Shown: positions 43,419-54,226 of the stretch, one piece after another
Layout of the letters: the number at the start of each line of letters is the position of its first letter
Numbering within the stretch: position 1 is the stretch's first letter
Source of the DNA: Teratosphaeria epicoccoides
Lineage: Eukaryota > Ascomycota > Dothideomycetes > Mycosphaerellales > Teratosphaeriaceae
NCBI GenBank assembly: GCA_021401465.1
Contig: JADDMT010000011.1
Coordinates: 310,001 to 374,000 of the forward strand
Direction: 5' to 3'
Length of the DNA stretch: 64,000 nucleotides
Position numbers and translations under genes: made by a program
The notes under the pieces: model-generated
What the model was told of the DNA's origin: nothing
What the model saw: only the letters and a program-made list of their open reading frames with translations
The model's database searches: none

Positions 43419-44897
43419 ATGGCTCTGCACCGTGGCATACAATCAGCGATCTTCTACTACCTTTCATGCGCCCCGTGCGCCGAAGCGCGCGTGCGGAGGA
43501 AGAGGAAGAAGGAGGCAGAGCGTGACCGTGCGGATAAGGACCATTTGGCCACATTGATGCCTGATCTGTATCGTCACCCGAGCCCTTCTAGCACGAATCC
43601 GTATTGGCAGACCGACATCGAGCAAGGCCCTCTCCCAGTGAAAGGCAAGCGCAAGACGAACACGAGTAATGGGGACAGTCAGAAAGGTGGACGAGAGAGC
43701 AGGCAGGATGGCAGCAGTATGGGTGGCAGCGCGCAGCTGAGCAGTGTAGACCTGCCGCAGATCAAGAGTCGTGGCAGTGGCAATGGAAGTCCGGATGGTG
43801 GTGGCAGTCAACGCCATGCTGAGCCTCACCAGAGGGAGGATGATGAGCTGTGGGGATCGGCGCACTCATACACAAATGAGCAGCCAACTTCGCGATGTCG
43901 CTGGAACTCATCGACAGTCAGCGGTATCGGTCTTACGAGGCCAATGACTGCGCGCACTCGCGATTCCATCGCGACTTCGAGGTCACATCGCAATCCTCGA
44001 ATCAACGATATGCATCCAGCCACGGTCACTGCAGTCGGGTCGACAGATGAGATCCAATGGATGCTGCAGCCGCCACCAGTAGCTGAAGTGATGGCAGGTC
44101 TCACGCCTCCGCCCAGGACTCGGAGTGTGAGTGGCGCCAGCAAATTATCCATGTCGACCGGCACGCCGATGTCACGGCAGAGCAGTAGTCGGTACGCTGA
44201 AAATGTGCCACCGTCTGCGATCTCGTTGCAGGTACCAGCTACGCTCTTGAGAGAAAACTCGTTGCGTTCGAATAGACACTCTCTCGGTAAGGAGCGGGCG
44301 AGAAGCGGGCCGGAGCTCACTACAGACGAGCGAGACTTCGCAGACTCGCCCAGCAAGCGCGAGAGGCTTAGACCGTCGCCTATACGTATCCCCCAGGGTT
44401 CGGAGGATTCGGGGCGGACGATCATACATCGTTTCACTCTTACTGCTGAACCTCTGCAGAGCCCGCCCGAGCCAATACGAAAAGCATCATCTCGGCTGCA
44501 GCTTTCAACGATCCTGTCTGACAGTCTCACCCCTGCGGCAGGAGAGCAGATCGAGTTCTACACTCCAGCCGAAGCACCGAGAGACAATCTTTGGACAGGC
44601 GCGGGAGAAGGCAGGAACACCCGTTCGAATGAATCGACGAATGGTCGCGACCGTGCTGAGCGTCGTTCGCCGCTAGTCGTTAAGGACGTCGACTTCATCA
44701 GCACGCGAATACTGGCTACCTCGCCTGGCACGGGAGACTCTAAATACGCTTTGCCAACGGCTGACGGGGAAGAAGCGCTCGAGATTACTGATTCGTGGTA
44801 CACGCCTGAGTTGGACATCTCGCAATGGGTGCATGAACAGACGAAGCGCGAAGGTGTCAGGCATCGGCAGAGTATGGATGATCGGCTGGTGAGGTGA
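43419..44897 (+). CDS. Conserved ascomycete protein of unknown function
   Basis: A single exon of 492 residues. The first 60 residues (MALHRGIQSAIFYYLSCAPC, a KRKKEAERDRADK stretch, DLYRHPSPSSTNPYWQ) match, from memory, the N-terminus of a protein conserved across filamentous ascomycetes, with no known function. The short hydrophobic Cys-containing start followed by a basic helix could anchor it to a membrane. The remainder is Ser/Pro/Arg-rich and looks disordered, with many possible phosphorylation sites. A conserved-looking C-terminal patch near residues 460-480 reads ITDSWYTPELDISQWVHEQT. Start ATG 43419 is fixed by the conserved N-terminus. No catalytic motif is seen. Confidence 0.85.
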   Translation: MALHRGIQSAIFYYLSCAPCAEARVRRKRKKEAERDRADKDHLATLMPDLYRHPSPSSTNPYWQTDIEQGPLPVKGKRKTNTSNGDSQKGGRESRQDGSSMGGSAQLSSVDLPQIKSRGSGNGSPDGGGSQRHAEPHQREDDELWGSAHSYTNEQPTSRCRWNSSTVSGIGLTRPMTARTRDSIATSRSHRNPRINDMHPATVTAVGSTDEIQWMLQPPPVAEVMAGLTPPPRTRSVSGASKLSMSTGTPMSRQSSSRYAENVPPSAISLQVPATLLRENSLRSNRHSLGKERARSGPELTTDERDFADSPSKRERLRPSPIRIPQGSEDSGRTIIHRFTLTAEPLQSPPEPIRKASSRLQLSTILSDSLTPAAGEQIEFYTPAEAPRDNLWTGAGEGRNTRSNESTNGRDRAERRSPLVVKDVDFISTRILATSPGTGDSKYALPTADGEEALEITDSWYTPELDISQWVHEQTKREGVRHRQSMDDRLVR

Positions 44898-45436
44898 AGG
44901 CCGCGGAAGATGAACATAGGGGGGTCTTTTCTCCTTGATCAACTTTTGGCATGAGCGTTTTTGAGCGTTATAGCAATGGCGTTGTGGGCTCTTGATGTTA
45001 CGGTTGGCGACAGCTGGCTTTGTTGACAGAGGAGCGCCGGTCGCTCACAGTTCTTCTTTGTATGCGACAGATCATTGGAAAGGGGCTCACCGGAACTGGG
45101 ATTTGCGGGCCAACGATGCCGGAGCTTGGCAAGATTGTGAATGTGGGCCACAGAAACAACAAGTAAATCTAGATGATACAGCTGAAATGTCATCTTGAGC
45201 CATTCTCTGCTTTCACTTTTCTCTGCTTTTACTCTTCTCTGCTTTTACTCTTCTCTGCTTTTACTCTTCTCTGTTTTCTTTCATACGTGTTCTGGCTGCA
45301 CGACACGAAGCTCGGCGCCGGAACATTGTTTAGGCCTCGGCTTGTTAAGGAATTTGATGGAAGGTTCGACTTTGCGCCAAAAGCCTCTCACCCACGGCAA
45401 ACCACTTGTCACTCTTAGTACCGCCGTCATTCAGTC
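44898..45436. other. Intergenic with thioesterase leader
   Basis: About 540 bp between two plus-strand genes. It contains the pyrimidine tandem repeat at 45205-45280 listed separately and should hold the thioesterase promoter. No gene is seen. Confidence 0.5.
45205..45280 (+). repeat. 16-bp pyrimidine tandem repeat upstream of thioesterase
   Basis: About four to five copies of CTCTGCTTTTACTCTT, the outer ones imperfect, lie 157-232 bp before the start codon at 45437. Pyrimidine-rich tracts are common in fungal promoters and 5' leaders near transcription starts; an effect on expression is only an inference. Confidence 0.85.
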
Positions 45437-46480
45437 ATGCTTTCTCACACCGCTTCCAAGAGACTGCTCTTTGCCTGCACGTCAGAAGTGAGGTCGGAGA
45501 TTCTTCGGCGCGCATTCTTGAGTCAGAGTGTGAGGAGTTCAGTGCGAGGAGATAAGAGCCTGAGGCAGGCTGATTTATCAGCGGTCTTGATTGGAAATCC
45601 GAACACTGGTGTGCACGCTGTGAGGCGGGGCGGCTTGTTGCGCTTAAGAGGTGTAAGATACAACACGAGTGAAGCGGCGCCAGCCGTAGACCCGACGAGT
45701 CCGAATCCTACCACGGCACAAGCACCCGAAGCAGCTTTCGCACCCGGAAGACGAGGCGCACGATTCCTCCTCTCAACAACGCTTTTCTTCCTCTGCCTGG
45801 CCGGTGGCTTCGTCATGGCTACCGCGCCCGCTTCGGACTCGGTCAATGGCTTCGTCAACCCGCCTTCAGACGCCCAGACTCTCACGCTCTTCGAGCCGGA
45901 ACCGGGGAAGCAGAGGGAGATCAATGAACACATCATCAATCATCCTTTGGCGAAGAAGCTGCGGGAGACGAAAGGCGTGACGGAGAGTCGACCGCATCTG
46001 AAGATCCCGCCGGCGATGCGGCCGCATAATTTGACGGGCGGTGCGTTGATGGGGAATGGGAAGGTTGAGGTGCCGCCGCTGCAGTTTGTGGATATGGACG
46101 CGGAGTTACCCAGCTTGACGCAGATATCGCATCTTGGACCTGGGCTTTGCGGGCATCCAGGTATTGTGCATGGAGGCATGTTGGCGACGATGTTGGATGA
46201 GGGGTTAGCGAGGGCTTGTTTTCCGGCGCTGCCGAATAATGTGGGCGTGACGGCGAGTTTGAAGATCGACTATCGAGTGCCTTGTCCGGCGGACAGTTAT
46301 GTGGTGTTGAAGGCACACACAACGAAGGTGGAGGGGCGGAAGGCGTGGGTGGAGGGGTGGATTGAGCTGTTGGATGCGGAGGGTGGTGAGGGGCAGGGGA
46401 AAAGGGTTGTTGAGGCTGAGGCGTTGTTCATTGAACCTAAGGGTGCGAAGAATATGGCGAGGTTGTATACGAGTCAGTAG
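45437..46480 (+). CDS. Hotdog-fold thioesterase (PaaI/THEM4-like)
   Basis: A single exon of 347 residues. The first 75 residues are rich in Arg, Ser and Leu with few acids, like a mitochondrial presequence. A transmembrane segment follows at about 110-130 (FLLSTTLFFLCLAGGFVMATA). The hotdog domain runs from about 215 to the end with the signature GHPGIVHGGMLATMLDE (239-255), in which the His-Gly-Gly and the acidic residue at the end of the helix belong to the acyl-CoA thioesterase active site. The later strands KIDYRVPCPAD and RKAWVEGWIELLD also fit. It probably hydrolyses acyl-CoA at a mitochondrial membrane, facing unknown. The fungal UPF0644-type proteins share this architecture. Confidence 0.9.
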   Translation: MLSHTASKRLLFACTSEVRSEILRRAFLSQSVRSSVRGDKSLRQADLSAVLIGNPNTGVHAVRRGGLLRLRGVRYNTSEAAPAVDPTSPNPTTAQAPEAAFAPGRRGARFLLSTTLFFLCLAGGFVMATAPASDSVNGFVNPPSDAQTLTLFEPEPGKQREINEHIINHPLAKKLRETKGVTESRPHLKIPPAMRPHNLTGGALMGNGKVEVPPLQFVDMDAELPSLTQISHLGPGLCGHPGIVHGGMLATMLDEGLARACFPALPNNVGVTASLKIDYRVPCPADSYVVLKAHTTKVEGRKAWVEGWIELLDAEGGEGQGKRVVEAEALFIEPKGAKNMARLYTSQ

Positions 46481-47405
46481 GCGGGCAGTCGGGTTTGGTA
46501 GGGGGTTATTCGTAGCTCCATGCATGGACTCGGCGGTTGTACTATATGGCCTCTGCGGTGGAAGCTAAACGTGATAGATATAGAGGCTTTGGAGCCGCAC
46601 TGCACGCACGAGCCCCTGCATCCGGCGGCAAATGACGAGTTTCCTGTATCAATCCGCTACCCCTGACCGTTCACGCAGACCGCTGCTCTGCAGACCTGCA
46701 GCAGTCTGTGCAGGTGCATTTCTGCGATCGAAATATCGTTGCACGTATTCTGTGACATTGAAAAGCCATCCTCATCCTCCTCCTCCTGAATCTCGATGCG
46801 ATTCCCCGCGCTGACAGCTTATGACAGCCCAATGATGCTCTACACCCATCTTGCTGGCTCTTCGTAGGTAACTTGCGACTGCTTCCCGCGCCTGAATACG
46901 AGATGGGAAAATGTTGGTTCCCACAGATGCGGTTGCCTGTGACGCAATTGCTACGTCGGTACAATCCACGGACGCCCGTGGACATGCAAGGGGAAGTTGC
47001 AGACTTCTTGCTTCTGATTGATTGGTTGGAAGGTGCGTTTTGCTGCGCGTATGCACGAGTAGGTAAGGTACACATGGCAAGTGCCCGTTTTGTCTGAAAA
47101 GCTCGACACTTCACTTTGTGACGGGAGTTCTGAGCAAAAGTGCTGTCGAGACCTGGGATACCTGAGATACTCACCTTACTTACACAAGCGACACCGGGAC
47201 TTGGAGATTTTGCTTGAGCGCCACTACATCAAACAGGCACGGTTTGGCATTGGGGCAACACAGTACTTCCTCACCGCGAGCGAGTCAAGCCCAAGCACGG
47301 CAGTCCATTCGAGCTCGAGCACCGGCAGTCTCGGAAGGGCTTGAAACCACACGATCATTCTAAAGTCATCAAACCCTGGACCACCACCGCAACCACAGCG
47401 ACGGA
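46481..47405. other. Intergenic, no gene recognised
   Basis: About 0.9 kb. A minus-strand frame of 167 codons (46671-47174) is Arg/Cys/Ser-rich without motifs, and I regard it as chance. The right end should contain the promoter of the gene at 47406. Confidence 0.45.
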
Positions 47406-48224
47406 ATGGCTCACACGACCAACCCCTTCGCGCGTTTCAGCGGCACCACTCTCGAGGTCTGCGCAATCTTCACCGGAATAGCTCTCACCCTCACGCTCAT
47501 GCTCTGGCTCTGGAGCGACTGGATCGCCTTCCTCTCCCTCGGCCCCGGCGGCACGCCTCCCACCTTCCTCGGCTTCCTCCGTGTGAAACTTCTCAGCCTT
47601 TTCGCACTCCACGACCCATACAAGCCCGGACCAACTCCAACCCGCTTTGTGGGTAAGCCAGGCTACCTTGTCAATCTCCCGAACCGTGATCCACCGCGCC
47701 CCTACACCAGAGGCATTGCGCCGCATCGCCAGATCACGCAGAAGGCGAGTCCGGAGGATTTTGAGAGGTTGAAGAATGCGATTGAGGAGATGGGAAGGTC
47801 AGATGAGTGTTTGAAGATCGGGACGTCGTGCTTTGAGAAGCATGGCACTGGGCTGTTCTCTGTGTCGCCGGCTGAGCGCACATGCGGGGGCGAGATTGTG
47901 CATGCGCACCCATCTGATGGATCGATGCATATGACGTTGCATCCAGCGGATGCTAAGGAGGTGTTGGAGGCGGGTTGGGGCGAGCGCCATCCGATCGCGA
48001 GGGGTGGATTCTTCAAGAGATTTGTGCCGGGAAATTTTTGTATGATCTACGCGCCACGGAGCGAGGGGGAGGTTGAGGTGGTGTTGAAGATTGTGAAAGC
48101 TGGAGTGTGGTTCGTCAGTGGTGGTGATGGGTTGGCGGATCCGGTTGATGGAGGTGAGAGGAGAGATAGCGGATATGTTTCTGGGACTGAGACAACCGAG
48201 CAGCCCGCTTGCTGCGGGAAGTGA
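47406..48224 (+). CDS. DUF5519 (luciferase-domain) protein with membrane anchor
   Basis: A single exon of 272 residues. An N-terminal hydrophobic region (about 15-45, ending WSDWIAFLSLG) should anchor it in a membrane. The conserved domain at about 150-235 contains GGEIVHAHPSDGSMHMTLHP, then ADAKEVLEAGWGERHPIARG, then MIYAPRSEGEVEVVLKIVKAG. This is the pattern of the fungal and bacterial family annotated DUF5519 or luciferase domain, whose biochemical role is unknown to me. The name does not imply light production. The C-terminus ends in Cys residues (QPACCGK), possibly acylated. Start ATG 47406 gives the usual anchor-domain layout. Confidence 0.85.
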   Translation: MAHTTNPFARFSGTTLEVCAIFTGIALTLTLMLWLWSDWIAFLSLGPGGTPPTFLGFLRVKLLSLFALHDPYKPGPTPTRFVGKPGYLVNLPNRDPPRPYTRGIAPHRQITQKASPEDFERLKNAIEEMGRSDECLKIGTSCFEKHGTGLFSVSPAERTCGGEIVHAHPSDGSMHMTLHPADAKEVLEAGWGERHPIARGGFFKRFVPGNFCMIYAPRSEGEVEVVLKIVKAGVWFVSGGDGLADPVDGGERRDSGYVSGTETTEQPACCGK

Positions 48225-48859
48225 AGTGTTGTGATCGGCTGGATGCCCGGGGGCTTAATGAATGAAAGCCATGGCTCCTAGTACCTGTGGCAGTTAATGT
48301 CGAGCGAGGCGTTGGACGGTTCGGCATTCTTGACGGAGTTTGTATATACAGAATGTGACCAAATTTGCCGAAGGTGCAAGATCCAGACCCCTGGACTGAC
48401 AGACAAGTCATGTCGAAGTATCCTGGCCATAGCACCTCACCGTGACTCCAGCGATGTTAGCAGAGAGCAATGACACCCTTTCAGGCTTTTCCAAAGAATG
48501 AAACCACATTCAAGTCTCCCTAGCCAGGCCTTCGTCAAGCGAAAGGTGGCAAATAGGGTCCAGTCCTTCCAAACGGAGATAGCGGTCATGGGCTCCACGA
48601 CCTAGCTACAGAATGGTCGGCTTGTTTCCTTGGCTTCCAGGAAATGACTGATTTGTAATTTTGGTGTTCTTTCGCTGACTATTTCGAAGCGAGGTTTCGT
48701 GCGTAGCAAGGCTGAGTCCGAGTGTTGTCATAATGCAACACCTTGACTTTTCTCCTCGATTGGACGCGTTAAAGCCTCTGGGCTGCGAGCCTGTGCTTCG
48801 ACAAGTGCACAGCTGGCAGTTCGAGGTCGTCTGGTCAAACTGCGGCAGGAGTACTCTCA
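48225..48859. other. Intergenic between convergent genes
   Basis: About 630 bp between the ends of two convergent genes. No coding frame or RNA gene is recognised. Confidence 0.5.
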
Positions 48860-49317
48860 TCATCTGATGCATAGGCCCATAGTCTCGTTCAAATTCTCCA
48901 GTGCATGGTCAAATTCTTCGTACGCCATTTCCCTGTACGGCTTGACCTCCTTTATCAGTCTGCTCACTCTCCTATCAGCAAAGATACATTTCCATAACAC
49001 ACCTTGCTTACATCTCGAGAAGTGACTTACCCAGTCGCCCTGGCCAACTTTGCTCGCTCCCACCACACATGGCACAGATTTTTCACCAACTTGTGCTCGA
49101 TGCCTCTCGACTTCGCCGCTCGAGCGAGGAGTTCTAGGGTTCGCTCAATCCTCTCTGCATTGTGTTGATCGGGGCTACAGGATCTGAAGCTGGTTCGTAG
49201 TCTATCACGTACTACGTAGCGTGCAGGCTTCGAGTATTGTACGGCTCGCAGACTGTAGCGTAGCAGATGCCGATAAGCCGTGATTAGCTTCTGGTGGGAC
49301 GGCATGACCATAAGCAT
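48860..49317 (-). CDS. Small LYR-like (DUF1763-type) mitochondrial protein
   Basis: Two exons (49317-49031 and 48971-48860) give 132 residues. The 59-bp intron has GTAAGT and TAG, and the frame is kept across it. The core ITAYRHLLRYSLRAVQYSKP is followed by ARYVVRDRLRTSFR, then RIERTLELLARAAKSRGIEH and KLVKNLCHVWWERAK. The Tyr-Arg-x-Leu-Leu-Arg start is LYR-like, and the rest resembles the fungal DUF1763 family, probably mitochondrial; the assignment is from memory. The start was placed at the ATG cluster 49317/49311/49305 just before the conserved region. An in-frame ATG at 49455 would add 46 residues that could be a presequence. The second exon supplies a helical C-terminus (REMAYEEFDHALENLNETMG). 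Confidence 0.65.
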
Positions 49318-49719
49318 CAATGCCAGCCCCGGGTCGTCAACAGCGATCGACGTCAAGACAGTACGGAATTGATGGCATTGTTGTTGAGGTCGATATGACG
49401 AAGCGAGACGGTGAAGAAGAAAGCAGCACGTGGAGATGGAAGGCAGGAGGCCCAAGATAGCTATTCAAGCGAGCCAATAAGGTATGCGACACGGCAAACG
49501 CCGACAATTCTGTCGAAGTATATTCGGGTCGTCGCAAGGTGAGAGATCAAGAATTCATCATTCATCGATCGTGCCAATCAAGCTACAATCTGCTTTCTCT
49601 GCTGTCCACTCGTCTCTCTACGCTACAACATACCAGCTCTTGGATGGACGCCCGGCTGCGTGGACCTTATCGGTAGAACGCTGCGCAATAAATGTGCAAT
49701 TTTTTGGTAACGTAATTTC

Positions 49720-51524
49720 TTACTCAGGCTTCTCATACCCACGATCGTCCAGATACCGATCATATCCGTTTGTCTCGACTGCCGGCTGACTGTGCCGTTT
49801 GATATTGTCCACCTATGAAAAATAATGTCAGTTTACCTGTCTTGCTGCATGATCCAGCGTGCTTGCAGGCGGAAGACCTGGAGGGCGGTTCGACTTACCA
49901 TCTTCTCAACATCCTCGGCACTCGGTACACCCATCTCATCATCAAGCGCACGCTCTGCACCCTCGTCCGTACTGCTCCATCCCGGTTCCGATCCATCCTC
50001 GTCTTTTCCGCCTTCCTCTTCGTCCTTTGGTTCGGTCCGTGGGCCGGTGGGAGCGAACTTAGACTTCTTTCGAATCTTCTCGCCGTACCTGTAGAAGACG
50101 AAGGGAATGGGCGCAAGCAAACAAGCGACCCCACCGATCAGAGACCCGCCGCCTCCAACGCCGAGTGTGTTGAACATGTATGTCGTGAATAGCGGTGCCG
50201 CAGCTCCACATGCGCTACGCGCCACCGTATTGGCGGCCAAAGCAGATGCAGCGTACAACAAGTAGCTATCCGTCAGATAGTTGAGATAAGCCACGAAGAT
50301 CATCATAATGCTCGTTGAGAGGAAGACGCCAGCAAGCGTTGGTACAATCCAGTGCACGCTGTTGTACTCTCCGCTCCACGCGAACCAGAACATGGTGATG
50401 GGAAACAGCACGCCGCCGGCCATGGCAACCGGCAATCGATCCTCGGGTCTTCTCGTTTCGCCAGCCAATACCTTTTTTTTGTCCTGGCTCGACACGTAGA
50501 AGACGATGGCGCCGCCGATGCAGGCACCGATGACAGTGCCAATGAGGGGAAGCTCGCCGACACCTGCGTTCCAGCCACGCTTCTCTTGGAAGATAATTGG
50601 GTAGATGGTGAAGAGCATGTATAGAAGCATGTAGACCACACTCAGGTAGATCGCCACAAGGAAGGAAATGGCGTCGAAGAGGATAACCCAAGGGCGGGTC
50701 AGTGCGACCTTGAAGATGCCTGCTAAAGTTCGATCGGTGACCTCGACAGGTGCTTGAATGTTCTCGTAACCAGGAACTTTGGCACGACGAATTCTTCGTG
50801 CTTTGTTGAGCAGGACTTGGCTGGGGAGCGTCTCTGGAATTGTGAACATTACGACGAGAGTGAATGCGGCCAACCAGAGCAGCACGTAGAAATTCCATCG
50901 CCAGTTCTCTTTGAGCTGAAGGAACCCACTGATGACGGGCCCCAGAGCCGGGCCGACGAAAGTCATCATGGAAAAGAGCGCCATTGCATTGCCTCGCTCG
51001 ACGGGTCCCCAGATGTCTGCCAGCACACCAGGCGCATTGCTCAGAGCTGCGGCTGCAAACGTGCCGGTCAAGAACCTGCCCACCAGCAAGCCACCAAAGT
51101 TTGGTGTGAAGGCGCACAAGAAGTTGAAGGCGAAGTAAGCCACGAACGTGAAGTAGAATATCCATCGTCTGCCGTAGAACTCGCTCAACGGCGCCCACAC
51201 CAGCGGCCCAGCACAATATCCGAGCAAGAACATGGTGATGACGAGCCCCGCTGCCTCGGTGGAGACGTGTAGCTCTTTTGATATGCTGTCCAAGCATCCT
51301 GACGGACTGCTGGAGGCGAACGTTGCATTGACGACCAGGGAGACAGAGACGATCGTGATGTACCATCTCCGCGCCTGAGACCAGTTCTTTGGGTTTTCGA
51401 TGTCGTCGGGCGCAAAGTCGAGGAGGCCCTTGTCATTTAGGAATGGTTGCTCCGCATCCTTGACTTGATGGCTTCGATATGGCTTGGCAACGGGCCTTGA
51501 CAATATTCGCTCGAGTGCATCCAT
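49720..51524 (-). CDS. MFS transporter, DHA1 (drug:H+ antiporter) type
   Basis: Two exons (51524-49899 and 49812-49720) give 572 residues. The 86-bp intron (49813-49898) has GTAAGT, a CTGAC branch motif and TAG, and falls in the cytosolic tail. The N-terminus (DDIENPKNWSQARRW) is typical of fungal DHA1 carriers. Twelve helices can be traced. Motif A is represented by GPLVWAPLSEFYGRRW, and motif C-like sequence by FVGPALGPVISGFLQ. Later comes the family segment TDSYLLYAASALAANTVARS. Relatives export polyamines, azoles or other drugs; the substrate here is not predictable. The ATG at 51524 (MDALERILSRP) is preferred over an in-frame upstream ATG at 51683, which adds an Arg-rich segment foreign to the family. 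Confidence 0.93.
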
Positions 51525-52837
51525 GACTGTGTTGTGTCCCCCCCTCTTTTGCTGTTTGATGTGCCAATCTGTTTGTCGGGCTTCTCGAGGTGGCCGCCTC
51601 GTTCGACGGACGAAGGACTGCCGACTCTTCAGATCGATCACAGCAACGCCAACGCCACGATGGAGGGATCTTTGAAGAACCACGGAAAGAGAGTAAGAGA
51701 AGAATCTTGCGACTTACCCGCCGTTTTCTCACCATACTCGGGGTAACAGCGACCAACGCGCACCTGGTGTCGTGCACCGGAAAGACGGCACGTGTGCTGT
51801 GTGGCTCCGCATCATCTGTATTGTCATCTGTACTGGCTTCGGCTTTATTGTCTTTGTTAACCCCGGATGCAACTCAAACGGAAAAGCGAGGATCGGAGCT
51901 AACAGATCATGGCCGAGGGCTGTCTGGGGCTTGAGCCTTGCAGTGAGGCTTTACGGGTCTCGAATATGGCGCCGACATGTTCATAGTGGTCTAGATATCT
52001 TCAACCCCTGATCATTCGTCTTTCCATTTGCCTCTCCACGCCCAGCAACTTTTTGGTGAGTATCCCGGTCCCAGTGTTTGGTACACCTGGTTGTCGGCAC
52101 AGATACGCATACATAGCGGGACCGCGGCGGCGGGTCTCGGTAATAAGACTGAGCCGGGTCCTTTTGCCGGGCTGAGAACATGTCCGAGAGTCGTCCGGTC
52201 GGCTGAGGCGTGTCAAGGCTGGTCACCTGGTCGTGGAATTTGATGAGGTCGGAGCTATGCGTGAGATTCCATATGTCTTGTTCCATTGTCAAGATGCAGT
52301 GGCACCGACACACGCCAGGCCATGGGTCGTGCTCCCGCACCTCCATTGTCCGTCGCATGGCCTCGGCGCACGAACCATTGTCCTGCGTAACAGCCTTTCA
52401 CGAGGAATCTCATGGCGGGAGGAGAGGATCGAAGGGCAGCTGACACTTTAGAAGGTAGTGAATGCAACAAGCTGCAGAATTGTCACTCCACACGCATGAC
52501 ACAGGCTCATAAGAGAACCTCAAGGGTGTGTCAGCACAGCTTGCAAAACGAAGCAACAGGCTCCACAAAAAGCTAATAAGAGATGGATTCGCTTTTCTTG
52601 TATGCGAAAACTAGAATTGCTACCATAGAACGGCCGCCGCTGTTGATCATCGGCTGCCCAAAAAGTCTGACTTTTGTTGTGATATCAAAGTCACATCACG
52701 CAGGTGCTCATGCAACGCCAACGCTCATGTTGAAGAGCTCTGCTCACCTGGGTATCTCAAGCAATCTATCGTATCTCCCTTCATTCTAGGCCTGACGTGT
52801 CTACTGCCCGCTCATCTCAGCCCTCATCGCGTCGTAT
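51525..52837. other. Intergenic, no gene recognised
   Basis: About 1.3 kb upstream of the transporter and downstream of the methyltransferase gene. Frames up to 125 codons are present but show no motifs. Confidence 0.45.
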
Positions 52838-53604
52838 TTATTGGAGCTTCGGCCCAGTCTTCCCGCCCTTGGGCTCGACCACACCACCCTTCGGCCCTAG
52901 ATTGCCTCCCTTGGGCGAGTTGCCCGGCCCCTGTCCCTTTGCCGCCATCTCTCTGTCCCGCTTGGCATAGATCCCCGCCGTGAATGGGTCCTCAAAGCTC
53001 AATGCAAGCTTATAAACCGCCAGCACCAGCGCACTAAGCAGAATGCCTGCAGGCTTCCCGTACCACAGCGCCGTGCCCACGAAGCTCATCGTCGAGCCAT
53101 AGTACATTGGTGCGTCCGTGACATTGAAGGGGAAGCCAGTCACCATCTCGTCCATGAGGATACCGAAGTAGTCACCGAGGTACGTGCCGGTGACGCCAAG
53201 TGCCCACATTGAACTCAGGACAAGGACGTTGCCGCTGGCTACGAGTCCGACTGCTAGTGCTTGGCTGAAGAAAGTGAGGAGGGCCGGATGTGAGGGTTGT
53301 GAACGTATTGCACGTTCGTACAGTGCATCCCGGATCAGACCGAGGACGAAGATGGTGACAGCAAGGCCATAGCAACCGTAGAGGCGGTTGCCGCCGGCGA
53401 GCTTGGTGAGGCTCTTGTTTTTATACTCGAGACGGGCGACGGTGTTCCAGAAAGTTGGGTTGAAGAGAATGGCACCTGCTGCGACTGTGTATCCGCTTCG
53501 TCAGATGCACTGCGCTTGATGGTAGGCAGAGTGACAAAGAGGGAGGGCGGCTTACTGTACAGCGAGGGCTGAGAGAAGTCAATGTAATTAGCGGGAGCTG
53601 CCAT
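52838..53604 (-). CDS. OPI3: Phospholipid N-methyltransferase (Opi3/PEM2-type)
   Basis: Two exons (53604-53556 and 53484-52838) give 231 residues. The 71-bp intron (53485-53555) has GTAAGC and CAG and joins SLY to IAAGAILFNPTFWNTVARLE. The family makes phosphatidylcholine by methylating phosphatidyl-monomethyl- and -dimethyl-ethanolamine in the ER. Membrane helices and the C-terminal signature GDYFGILMDEMVTGFPFNV followed by PMYYGSTMSFVGTALWYGKP are clear; the Gly and Glu residues of this region bind S-adenosylmethionine in the family. The start MAAPANYIDFSQPSLY is at ATG 53604. A short C-terminal extension has repeated PKGG units (GNSPKGG, GPKGG, EPKGG). The Cho2 enzyme for the first methylation is not in this window. 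Confidence 0.95.
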
Positions 53605-54226
53605 ATCGTCCAATCGTTTTCAAATTATCAGTTGTCGTTGTGGTAGGAGAAGGATTCAGGACTTTGTTTCCAAATGCTTGTGCCATTGGCTTGGAAGTGA
53701 TCGACGGCTACGTCAGAAGAGCTATGGTGGGGCTGCACTTCATTTGGCGGGGTACGAGATGAATGTCTTCCCGACACTCGCCTGATGGAGGCTTTATATT
53801 GATGTCTCAAGGAAAGATTTCCGGAAGTACAGTCGGTGCTTGATGGCGAAAAGGGAAGGCGCGATCGCAGACCCTGCTCGGGCGACTGGAAAAGTTGGTA
53901 CAATTGGCTGTCGAGCCCGCAACTCCCACCAGCACCCAAGCAGATAGAGTATCTGATCCAGTCTCACAGAATGTCAAGCTCTCGAGTGTAGAGTCTTGCT
54001 TTGCCGTCTATACGTGCGTTTCAACACTCGCCAAACCGTTGTCTATTCGGTATCTCACCAGATTCAGCTCGTACGCGCGGGCGAAAATCTTCGAATGTCA
54101 AGTCTGCGATCCAAGATATTTGTTCTGGTCTTCTAGCTGCTATGGCTCATGTACCGTCGTTACTGGCGTGCTGTTCTGGCCATACAAACCTCCACCTACA
54201 ACACAAGCAAGTCAAAAAATCCACGT
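53605..54226. other. Intergenic, no gene seen
   Basis: About 620 bp between the methyltransferase start and the end of the permease gene on the same strand. It is presumed to hold the methyltransferase promoter. No coding frame is recognised. Confidence 0.5.

Noticed and set aside
46671..47174. 167-codon minus-strand frame
   Set aside because: Arg/Ser/Cys-rich with no recognisable feature; likely chance.
49337..49537. Upstream 66-codon frame as an extra exon of the LYR-like gene
   Set aside because: No donor/acceptor pair clearly joins it to the conserved core, and the core has its own ATG cluster.
50266..51366. 366-codon minus-strand frame inside the MFS transporter
   Set aside because: It is the same strand but a different frame from the transporter, Arg/His-rich and without motifs, so a shadow.
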